64,000 nucleotides of DNA, from NCBI GenBank assembly GCA_011009095.1, contig VTPC01003648.1, forward strand, positions 25,195-89,194, read 5' to 3'. How positions within the stretch are numbered: position 1 is the stretch's first letter; every line of letters starts with the position of its first letter. This DNA comes from Ignelater luminosus. Lineage: Eukaryota > Arthropoda > Insecta > Coleoptera > Elateridae. Shown in pieces: positions 35,701 through 47,700 of this stretch. A program made the position numbers and the translations under genes. The notes below the pieces were generated by a model that was not told the origin of the DNA, made no database searches, and saw only the letters and a program-made list of their open reading frames with translations.

Positions 35701-38700
35701 TAAATTTCCATAGTGCTTCTCAGCGAGATGGTATCTTTAAAATTTATTTTCTTGTCACGAGATATATTCCATGAATATGCCTAGTTTGCAGCTTTTGCGT
35801 TTAAATAAGAACAGTTCTTCTGCAATATCGATTTTTCTTTATTTTAAGGCATATGTGAAGTGCCTAAACCGTTATTTGTCAATCTTACCAATACAGTGTA
35901 TCATTGCTTTGTCTGATTTTTATTCTCTAGCAGCGCTGCATCTTTTGGTTCTTTTTCAACTACCATTAGTTCTAATTCTGTTTTACAAGATTAGATTAGA
36001 TATCAAAAAGTCATGATTAACCTAATTAAGGTGCACTATTTTATAACCAAGAATTACCTTAAACATTCGTAAGTTTCCGAATTTGGTTTGACAATTTTAT
36101 AATTCTTGCTTTTAATTAGAAACAGTCTTCTGTTAGTTTTCAGAAATCCCATATTATTTCTTATTGGCGAATAGCAAATTAAATACAAAAAACAGTCCAA
36201 GGTTGTTTTGCGTAAGATTAGGTAGTTTTTTGAGAAGAATGCAACCTTTCAGAGAAAATCTGTGTTTCACGTATAAATTATGAGGTGATGCAAGTGTATC
36301 GGTTTATGTTGTTATTCTTTCAAGTACTGCACCTGTTTAACGGAAATCTCCTGTATATACGAGGTGTGTGAGAAAAGTAATGAGACTGGCAACACTGCGG
36401 GAGATCTGGCAACGTTGTGTCTACCGGCCTGTGCTAAACCGGTTTGTTTATCGCTTCCACTTCCTCAGTCCGAGTTACAACTCCGTTCAGCTAACACATT
36501 ATTTTTGACAGCGCCATCAGTGAAGTTGTGTTTTTGTTGTGTGTTACAGAAATGGAGCATCGGAATTTAGAGCAACGTTGTGCAATAAAGTTTTGTGTTA
36601 AACTTGGTGAATCCGCGAGTGTGACTTTTGAAAAGTTGAAACAGGTCTATGGGAACAGTGCTTATCAAGAGCACCTCACAACTGAACAGAAGAACATTCG
36701 AAAAAACGTGTGCGTTGATCTTCTTGAGTGGATTGCCAATGACCAAGAATTTTTCAATTGTGTGATCACAGGTGATGAATCCTGGATATTTGAGTACGAT
36801 CCTGAAACAAAGCGGCAAAGCGAAGAGTGGCACTCTCCGTCATCTCCTCGGCCGAAGAAATGTCGAATGAGCAAATCAAAGATCAAGACTATGCTGATTT
36901 GTTTTTTTGACAGTAAGGGTATCGTGCACAAAGAATTTGTTCCACCAGGACAAACTGTCAACAAAGTGTTTTATAAAAGTGTCCTTGAAAAGTTCGGGAA
37001 AAGAGTGATTCGTGTGAGACCAGACATTGCAGACAAGTGGATGCTTCATCATGACAATGCTCCGTGTCACACAGCAATTTCCATCAGTGAATTTTTGACC
37101 TCAAAACGCATTACTGTTGTTCCTCATCCCCCCTATTCACCTGATTTGAGTCCTTGTGACTTTTTCCTTTTCCCGAAATTGGAACATGTCCTAAAAGGAC
37201 ATCATTTTGGAACTTTGGAGAACATTCAAAAGACTGTGACCGACCAGTTAAAAGCCATACCAGTTGAAGACTTCCAGCGCTGCTACCAAGAGTGGGAACA
37301 ACGACTCCGCCGGTGTATAGCTGCCCAAGGGAACTACTTTGAAGGGGATAACATTGTTGTTTGAAAAAAATAAATACTTTGGTTAGTATGAAATCAGTCT
37401 CATTACTTTTCTCACATACCTCGTATGTATGTATGTGCTTGAAAGAGGTTTTTGGTGTTTTGAAGCGAGATGGCGTTTTTAAAATTAATTTTCAATTGCA
37501 AGTGTATTACAAAACTGTTATTATTCTTTGTACGTACTTCAAGACTATATCTAAATGAGAGTTGAATAAAACATAAATAATTTATTATAAAAGGTTTCTT
37601 AAAAATGAATGCAAATTTGACAGACGAATTTATTGATAAAAATTAGGCTTACTTTTTCATGTAAGCCTTTTTCCTTTAGAGGAATGTCTTAAACTTTACT
37701 GTTGATGATAGTACAAACTGAAGGAAAACAAGAACAAATATTAGAAGAATGCAGTCTCATATTACGTACTCTTCTCGAAATATTGAAAGAACTAGAGAGA
37801 CATTAACATGAACCATTTAGCTTGGAAGTTATTACAAAAATCTTGATTTTACTTGGAAAATAAGCATCCCACGACATACATACAATAGCAGATTTAGTCG
37901 CATCACTCTTGAAATATTAATACTTTCATCGTATGTCCTGCTAGTTAAAGCGTTATAGTCACCATGTGATCATAATCTATTTACTAACTTCGAAATTCAA
38001 GAGAGTTCCTAAGCTAATAAGAATCGATCATGATTTTACACAAGTTGGATGTCCAAAAGCCGTGATTAATCTAATTAAAGCATACTATGTTGTCACAAAT
38101 TTCTGTTCATTTTGTGTATAGGAGTGTTAAAAATGTTTTTCCAAGATATTCCTTGAACTTAACATCTGTGACTTTCCAAATTGGGTTTACAATTTTAAAA
38201 TCTTTGCCTTAAATTAAATTCAACAGGTCAGGTAGTTTTTTTTTGAGAGGAATAAGATTTCTCGGAGAAAATTCGTGTTTGACGTATAAATTACGATGTG
38301 ACTCAAGTGTATCGGTTTATGTTGTTATGATTTAAAATTTATTTTATTGTTTACGAGATATATTTAATGAAACTAACGCCTCTGGTTTCCAGATCTTGTG
38401 TTTGAACAAGAACAGTTCAACAGTTTTGAACTTTTCTTGTGAGATTATTTGTCAATCGAGAAGTAGTTTTATCAACACATAGCAGTCGTCTTACGATTTA
38501 CCTCCAACATTTTCTTCTTCACTTTATCAAAATTCCAAATGTTAGATGACATCAGTGATCCCGAGGTTAAATAAACTTCCTTTTTATAGTGGAGAATATT
38601 TTATGTATTAGCAAAAGAATATTCTTGCTTGTCTCAGGATTTAGTACCAAAGTCAAACCAAACGGAAAAGCCTGAGAAGTTTAAAAAGTCTAAGCTTAAG

Positions 38701-41700
38701 GGGCACGTAGAAGTTTATAAAAGTCCAGAAATCTAGATATTTAAAACCATGGTGTTGCATATCTTAATAGACATATTGCATTACCAGTATGTAGTATGCC
38801 TCCGCGTCCTTTTCAAATGATTTAACGAAGAAAAAATCATTCTCAGTAGTAGGGAAAAACTGTTATCTGACAAAACAAATTGTGTCAAGAGCATGACAAC
38901 GGGAATTATACTTTGTCTTAGTCTAAATTATAGGGTGTGTTCATTTTAAACCGATCCATCCCTAATATCTCGTAAACAAACAAAGATATCGAAATTTGTA
39001 AAAACACATGAATCTATTTATGGAGGGGGCCATTAAAATACATAATTAATTTCAATGATAGAGGTCGCTTTGTTTGCTCTCACACACCTAATCTCAAAAT
39101 GGTACTCCATTACTTGAGACACGTCGTTGGAAAGGAAATAACAACAGCAATCTTTTAGTGAAAACAAAATGTAAACCGGCCTACTTGATTGAAAGTTATA
39201 GCACAAAACGTATTTTAGTTAAGAATTTCAATTGCGTTAGCTAAGTAAATAAACATATTTTAATTGTTTTAATGCTTATTTCGAATGCAAAACAAATGCA
39301 CGTAGGTATTGGTAATTGACTATTGTAAATTAAACTGTTAGTAGAAGGTAAAACAGAAATGAAGGCGCAACAGGAAATAAGTAATTTTTGAAGACAATAC
39401 CTAATTGCAGCAAGTCACCTCGATAGTTCAATTCACCTTATGCATTGCCAAAGAAGGTGAAGTTGCATTTGTTTTTCATCTAAACTACATATTGAAACAA
39501 TCGGGTTGCAATAATTTACGTAAAGAATATCTTATTTTTGTTGTTATAGTAAGACGTTTTTGTATTAACTTTGAATCAAGGTGGCCAATTCAATTGTTTC
39601 AGTGATAATCCTGAGTGAAGAATAAATGTCACTACACCTACTTGGAGTCGGATAGTGTAAATTGCGCTGATAATGTGAGTCTCTAGATGAGCTACTTCCT
39701 TTAAAAAATTGTTCATTTTCGGTTGCTTCTTTTCTACTGTTTTGACTGTCTATTGACAGTTCCATTTGAATTATTCAACTAAAAATGTTTACGTTCATCT
39801 CTTTCATATCCAAAATAAGCACCAAAACAATTGAAATGGGTCTATTTACTTAAGCTAATACGATTTAAACTCATCACTGAAACGAGACGTTTTGTGCTGT
39901 AATTTTCAATCTAGTAGGCCGATTTGAATTTTGTTTTCGCGAAAAGATTGCTGTTGTTATTTCCTTTCCAACGACATATCGTAAGCAATGAAGTACCATT
40001 TAAGATTTCGAAGTTATGTGTGCGAGAGCAAACACAGCTACCTCTATGATCCAATTAATTATGTATTTAATGTCCCCCTCCATAAATAGATTGGTGTGTT
40101 TTTTTCTTATTTCGATATCTTTATTTGTTGATATTAAGGACGGATCGTTTTAAAATGAACACACTGTATATCTGCACAAAACCTTTATTACTATTTGATC
40201 ACTTCAATACTGCATACCACATTTGAATGCATTTCAAGAGGATTTCATGTGAATTTAATTTGTGTGAGGGCCAATCGCCTTGGTCCACATGTGCTCGAGG
40301 CTTCTTTGAAAACTAAAAAATGTCTAGAAATACTGCTTTTAAGTTTAGACGAAGGGAATTCACAGTCTTTCGTTCTTTAGAAGGGAAGTAAAAGAAATAT
40401 TTCATGAAATATTACAAGTATGTTAGTACATACTTGCGAAGTTGTCATTATTTAATTTTTTTTTCAAATATAAGTAGTTGTGGAAACACGAACAAGAAAC
40501 TAATCACTAGATCTACTGAGCCAGCACTATGAAGGGACAACACATCACCATCTTCATGTTTATTACTGATTCTCCTGATGAAGCAGAGCTTTAAAACCTA
40601 TCTGGAATTTCTTTCCAGCTCAGTAGTAACTAGGTTGGTAGATGAAGCTGAACGCTGTGTTTGTACATAGAAAAATCATGCGACAAAGGAGACACAAATC
40701 TTCTGTGGACAATACTGTAAGGTAGATGGAGGTAGTGTTGTAGGTATTGAAGTTGCAATGACAATTAAGAAGAGTGAGTTAACCAAATATGTAGAATAAA
40801 GATGGAATGATCTTGGAATAGTTGCAAGTTGATGGTAGACGGTTCATGGTTTTGCTAGATATTGAGTTTTGGTTGTTGATGGTGTAGATGATGGAGAATA
40901 ACAGGATGGATAATTTCTCATTAAGGAGCTCTTGATGTCAAATATTTTGAATAGTTTTACTGAATGTATAGATAATAGTTGATAGTGAAAACCACTTCTT
41001 TCCTCATTTTGCGCAATGGGTGATTTGGGCATGGGTCGCCGCCCGAGGAAACTTTTGAAAGCTTCTCTCAAGTTAAATAAAGGCCCAATGTATTTATGCT
41101 TTAGGATTTCTAAATTTAAATATTTTCTTACAATCAGCTACTATTTTATAACCACAGTCTTTCATTGCAGTCTTAACTGTTGCTGTATCTAATACTTAGG
41201 CAATTAAATTAGTTAAAGGAAATCATTATGTCAATTTGGGTTTTTAAATTAGTGCCAACCCTAATTGTGTCCCTTTTTAGATTTTTCTAGTGACTAGAAT
41301 TTTTTTAAAGTAAGTGAAGATTTCTGCAAATAGTTCCTAACCCTTCTGCAATTTCAAGGTATAAATTATGAATGGTATTCTTATTTAATCGAAAGTATCA
41401 TCTTGGTCTAATCAGTATCTCACTTTAATAAAATGAAGATTACACTTAAGATTTACCTTTCGTTCAATACTCTCAGGGTCATCATAACCAATCCATTGAT
41501 CTCCATTTACAACATACGGAGATCCAGAATTATCAGTTTTTCTAGTTAATCCTTCATTAATTATCATATCACATATTTCAAAATAAGCCAAAAATCCGGG
41601 ACTCTGCGTATAGTAACCTTCTCTACCTGGACCTTTGATACGAGCTCCAATTTCTGTATCATTACTATATTGAAGAGTAAATGTTCTACCAAAGAAAGGT

Positions 41701-44700
41701 ATACCAACAACTAATTTCGATTTTGGTAAACCTTTCTTCAACCAATACTTAACGGCATATTCCTGAAAATAACAACACTGTAATGTTATCTCTTACTAGA
41801 ATACAAACTTTACTTACGACATTATAAAATATATTTATATCGTTATCGTGTGGCCTAGAATTTAACGGAGCATGATGATCAGCAACAGGTTCTCTGTCAC
41901 TGTGGAAATCATAAGCTTGCATGTTAATAAAATCGACAGTATTTGATAATCTCAAAGGATTGAACCCATCTTCTATTCTGAATCGTGAAGCTGGTGCAGA
42001 AACAGTTAGTAACCAATCGTTAGCTTTGAACACTTCTGATAACTCCTCCAAAAACAGTGCAAAATATTCTTTGTCTGTAGAACGTCCTCCCAACTCTTCA
42101 GCTCCCGGATACTGCCAATGTACATCTAATCCATCAAAATTATGCTGTCTAATAAATGAAGTCACTGAACGAATAAAATCTCGTCGTCGTACAGCATTCG
42201 ATATCAGGCTGCTAAAACGATGAGAACCTTCTTCTCTACCACCACCCACTGATATCAACACTTTCAAGCGTGGATTCTTCCTCTTCAAACCTGTCACTGA
42301 ACGATAAGCTCCTGTAATGCAACAAGGAAATCATTAATGCTGAAGCTGTAAAATTTCTCGACATGAATCTACCTTGGACTACGTCATATTCTTCATCTCG
42401 AGGCATAATTTGATAAGTGTGAGGATCGATTGATGCAAACGCGTAAACAACATGAGTACAAGCAAATGGATCCACATCTTCAGGTGTAAATGCTAATGGC
42501 TCTTTACGATATGCTGCAACGCCTTCTACATAACACACAATCTTCTTTACATTGGCAGATTCTATTGAAATAGAATAGATCTTCGGTAAATAAAAATAAA
42601 ACAAATCATTAACATACGTACCTGGACTCTCTTTACGTATAAGAAGATTATTTAAGAATGGATTGTTACCATATAAAGATTTAGCTCTAGGATTATAATA
42701 TGGCACTAATAATTGTTGATTAGTATTATCGGAACGATAAGGAGCTGAACTTTGCTGTCCTACGGTATCCTTAAAAAGTTGTAACGGAGAGTAAAGAGTG
42801 CGTGGGAAGGGTAACAGCTGTCCTTGAGGATTTATGTAGCTTTGAAGGACTGAGTATTTATTTGGAATGGAAAATGGACTAAAACCATTATTAGGTGAAC
42901 CTCGATAGAATGGCAAACCAATTGTGTTGCGAAAATCGAAATTTTCAGGAACGCCATATTCGAGATCGTATGCTTCATCTGGTGGGGGCCTTTTTTCTAC
43001 TGCATCACGCAAGGGTAATCGTCTAGTTGCTTCTTTACTGTAAATACAGATACATTTAATGGTAAATTTAAAATACTCAAAGTAATTGTTTGTAGTGCTT
43101 ACACATCCGGGATAGTTTCTACGGCAGCACGTAAGGGTAAAGATTTAGTTCCAAACTCTGAAAAATCTCTATAAGCTGCACTTCTGTCTGCTGGAGTTAA
43201 GAAGCTTGGAACCTGTTCGACGGCATCTCTTCTGAAACTTGGGACTCCTAACGGTGGGACGTGCAGACTACGTTTGGTCCTTTTCAAAGTCTTTTCCTCA
43301 GTATGAGTTAGTAAAGATAACACGATAAATAGTATCTGGAAGAAAATAAAAATGAAATTAGATTTGTGTTTCTGTCAAGGAAAATTATTAATTAGAAGAC
43401 ATAACTGTCATTGTTTCTTTGAACGGCACACAATCAAATTCAAACGACAATTCTGATTTAATTAATGTTTTTAAGGTCTGTTAAGCTGACGAAATTAGAG
43501 AAGGCTAATAGGCGTTGATCGTGAGTTTACACCTGTTAGGTACTTCGATGTTAAAAGTATTTATCACAAATTTGTGTTTATTTTCTGTACGAGAGTGTTG
43601 AAAAGTGTACTTCCGACGTTTTCTCAAGTATTCAATTTTTTAATTTGGTTTATAATTTTATAATTTTGCTTTAGATACTAAATCTAAACATTACAGAGCG
43701 CAGCGCTCACGAAAAAGCAACAGTGAAGTTCTGTCAGTATTAATTAAATTTTAGCCAGACGTAAGATAAACTTCAAATGTAATAATTTAAGTTTGAATTT
43801 GAATCTGCATAGATTTAAGTAAAACTAGAGCAGAATTGTCACTGCATTTGAGTTTTATTAAAATTTCTCTTGTAAATTGTTGAATTTAAAATTTTCAAAA
43901 CGGTAAATCCCGATCTCGATTTCTAGTGCATGGAATCAAGATTTTTTACTTGATAAAACAAAAAACTCACACTCAGTTTTAATTTGATGTTTAGTGATTA
44001 GTGATCAAAGATGGCACCTGCTGTTTGATCCTTTGTTTTATTAAAACTCTATTTTCATTGTTTATTTCTTTTTGTTTGTTTTATGCATAATTGATTACTA
44101 GTCAATCATTAAAATCGCAACCATTACTTTTTATATTCATTTTTTTAAGGGACGGCGTTTGTTTCAATTAGTAAAATTCTTTTTGTGTTTTTTTGTTGTG
44201 GTATTTATATGCAAATTAAGACGTTATTAATTATCACGTCAGTTTATAGATCCTTGACATTGATTGCATTATAGATGTGAAATGAAAGTGTCGTCATATG
44301 ACATTGACACGTTGAGTATGGTTAGAATATTTAAGTAGCCATGTTTAGTCTGGTGGGTGCTTAGTAGATTCATTGTAAAGAAACAAACGATAAACATTTT
44401 AATTTTGTTTTTTTTTTAATCTTATCTACGTCTTTGATGTTATTCTGTACTGGCTGATGAATTTTATGCATCGACACAGTTATCACAGTATGTAACACAG
44501 AATATTTTTATTCTTCACAAACTTCCTTTTGCGGTTTTTGAATAAATTACCCTGCGTTCGGTAAGGTACATCTGACAGCTATTTTTACTCGGGATCGTTT
44601 CTTGTTCTTGTCATTCAAATAAAAATTCAGATTTGAGTGACAAGAACAAGAGACGATTTCGAGCAAAAACAGCTACCAGAGGTCTTTACCGAACGCAGGC

Positions 44701-47700
44701 AATAGACAATTAGAACATAAAGTGAGGTTGTAATTGTGCCCTTCTTTACCATTTAGATTTATATATCAACATAATGCTTCGTTTGCTTTTTTTTAAAACG
44801 TGTTAAGCTTTTTAAATTTGTATCCAAAGTGTTCGGCCACTTATGAATGAATTCCCAATTGTTTTTGCGAGGTTTTACTGTTTACCTAGTAATATTGAAT
44901 ATCAAAAGAGTATGGAAAACACAGATACGGATGTAGAAAGCAGTGGGGATGAAAACTCAAAGAAAAGAACAAGAGAATTTGACGAAATTCTTGGATCATC
45001 GCGGAAGAAAGGCGAAGTAAAGGAGGACATAATGATAAGAATGATGAGCGAGCTAATGAATAAAAATGAAGAAATGATGAAAGAAATTAAAAACATCAGA
45101 AGGAAGCAAAAAGAAAATTTGGAACAGATAAAAGAATTCAAGGAGAAAAACGAGAAGCTAGGAAAATAATTTAAAAAAAATTGGAGAATAGAAAAATTAG
45201 AAAGAGAGAAAAAGAAAAAAAATCTGATCATTAGAGGAATCCCTACAGAAAAAATAAAGTTAAGGAGTTAAAGAGTTAGACGAACAAATGGAAAATTTCA
45301 TAACTCAAAACTTGGAAGTCAATATCAAAGTAAACAGTGTAGGAAACATAGGACCTGCCTTATTGAAGTCGAAAATATGGAAGACAAGTTAAATATCCTA
45401 AAAAACAAGAATAAATCAAAAAACATAAAGGAACATAAAATATTCACTGATTTGGACTTAAAGACAAGAGAAAGGGAAATACAAAATAACAAACAAAGCT
45501 AAAGAAAATAAAACTAAGGGCAAGCAAATAACAATAGGTCATGTGAAAATATACATAAATTGCAAAACTGATGGAAGACAAAAAAGAACTGAAATCAAAA
45601 AAATTAACACGGTATAAAAGGCACAAAACACAGATGACGGGCGAGGCTATGAAAAGGCTAACAAATTATAGGACTACAAAAGAAAACATAAGTAAAAACA
45701 AAAACATCCGACAGAAAATAAACACGTAAGGAAATATTAACGTTTCGCATGGAAAGCTAATAAAATGGGCCCATGGAACATCACAAGCTTAAAAGACAGA
45801 GAAGAGAAAGTAACAGAAAAAATGCAAAAACTGGAATTAGAATATGTAGGATTAACGGGAAAAATGGAAAAAGGGAGGAAAAAACTGTCAAATAGATATT
45901 GGATGTACTGGTCCAGAGTAGAACAATCAGAAAACGCTAGAGGAGGAGTGGCAGTATTAATAAAAGAGGAAAATATAAAATATATAAGAAACGAAAAACT
46001 AATAAGTAAACGAATAATAAAAATAAATATCAAAGAGGAAAATACACAGTTATATAGTAGCCTATGGATCAAATGAAGATGAAAAAAGAAAGATTCTTCA
46101 AACAACTACAATATGAGGTAGGTGAAAGCACAAACAGAGTAATAATTATGGGAGATTTGAACAGAAGAGTAGAGAACAGAAACGAATGAATAGAAAAATG
46201 CATAGGAAAAAAATTTAAACGCAGATAGAATAATAGAATTCAGCAAAGAAAACAAGTTAAAAATTGGAAACATGTTCTTTGTGCATAAAAGCATACATAA
46301 AATAACACCAGAAGTGACAAGCAGGAACGAGAAATCAATAATTGACTATTTCCTAGTAAGCAAAGAAATATGGGACCAGGTGAAAGACCTAAGAGTGAAA
46401 AGAGGAGCCGAAATAGGAAGTGACCATTACTTAGATCAAACCTTATAATACTGTAAAGCTTAAAACTTGCTATTCAGCAATATGAAAATCAAGTAGGTGT
46501 ACCACTGACAACATTTTGCATTTATCGCCAAAGCAAAACGGAAAAAACGCATTTTTCGTGTTTGGGAGTAAATTCTCTAAAACTCCATTTTTTGCGGTTC
46601 TTTTCTATCTTTGCTCGATTCTAAGAATTGTGACAACAAGAGCTATTCAAAACAATTTTCAATTGTTTTCCCCCTATTTAAGAAAATGAGGTTGATGATG
46701 GTTACTTAAAACCGAAACGTTGTAGAGGAACTTTGTTAGCGTATTTTAATAGAGAACAAAAAGTGGCAATGGAAAAGTGGTTTTAGTTTCCCAATACCTC
46801 TTCAAATAAATAAAAGAGAAAATAATAACGAAAATCGAGAAATCTACTTTTTTTTGTAAATATCTCTGAAACTATCCAAGATATCTAGATTTTGCAAACT
46901 CCAACAAAAAGGTCTTATAAATAGCCAACTTTCATCTCATTTAACCAATGCTGTATCTCTTACCGTTTACAAAATCCCTATGCTGTGCATTCCTATCTTG
47001 GACACACTGTATAGTAAACCGTGAACTTTCTTGGAAAACAAAAACATCAGTAAACTGAGCTTTAAGATAGACAACTTTTTTCTAATTTAATCAATTTTGT
47101 ATCTCACCATTGCGATAAATGAAATTCATCGTAATTTTAGATAAGTAATGTAAAATAGACTTTATCATAGCTTAGCAACCAATGGAGCGCAATTCGATCA
47201 TCTATTACAATAAATTTAATAATTTACCTTCATTAAAATAAAAAAATTAATTCTTCGAAAACCAATCGGCCGATTTGATTTTTTCAAACACCACTGCATT
47301 CTGGTATTGAAGACTTTTAATTTGATGTGCTATATGCCATATCATCCAATTTAGAATTTTAAAGTGGGAGTGGCTGGAGCTTAAGGGTAGAATCTTAATC
47401 GAAAACCTTGTACATAGCTTAGTCTCTCCCTCCCGGTATAAGAAAATGCCCTTCAGATATCTTTTTTGGTTTTCAAGATATTCAGGGTGCGAATGATTAC
47501 CCTGTACGTATATTGCAAATTGAAAAAGATTTATGGACAATGAAATATTTACTTGCTTTGGAAGTTCTGTTTGGAAAGGACCAAAGGACTCATATCGGCA
47601 TACATCTTGGGTCGCTTGACGGACATAAGTGTCCCCCCCCCCACCATAAGTCTTTTTTATGAAACCTTCCAACGAGCACATGGGAGGTTCCCTTTGAGCT

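Larger units (their letters stand above)
31540..35830. repeat. Repeat R, copy A (interrupted by other elements)
   Basis: R sequence occurs at 31540-31729, 34518-34866 and 35596-about 35830. It matches copies B and C in order. Anchors: CACCATGTG plus ATCTATTTA (31660), AGCTAATAA, AGTTTACACAAGTTAGATAT (34538), GTAAGTTTCCGAATTCGG (34680) and GTGCTTGAAAGAGGT (35677). The breaks between these blocks are two independent insertions. Class unknown; no long open frame. Confidence 0.65.
30747..41456. other. Cht10 intron 6 (10.7 kb) inside GH18-1, nested transposons
   Basis: It holds the R-repeat copies and the elements inserted in them (31540-38460), and the long-arm element (38933-40166), listed separately. 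The segments 30780-31530 and 40200-41440 are AT-rich, and I recognise no gene or element there beyond short open frames. The exons on both sides join in phase 0. Confidence 0.75.
30623..42561 (-). other. Cht10: Cht10 GH18 module 1, catalytically degenerate
   Basis: Exons 4-7 (42373-42561, 41818-42311, 41457-41762 and 30623-30746), about residues 225-593. The chitinase consensus [11 protein letters not shown] reads [11 protein letters not shown]: the catalytic acid Glu is Gln352 and the preceding Asp is His350. MxYD reads MQAYDFHS. The fold landmarks [20 protein letters not shown] and [10 protein letters not shown] remain. A 10.7-kb transposon-rich intron separates exon 6 (ending ESIERK) from exon 7 (starting [11 protein letters not shown]). 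Degenerate N-terminal GH18 modules are known in group II chitinases. Hydrolysis is not expected; chitin binding may persist. Confidence 0.88.

Noticed and set aside
44902..45231. Phe/Ser-rich 109-codon minus-strand frame
   Set aside because: Antisense of the Lys/Glu-rich LINE ORF1; composition fully explained by that.
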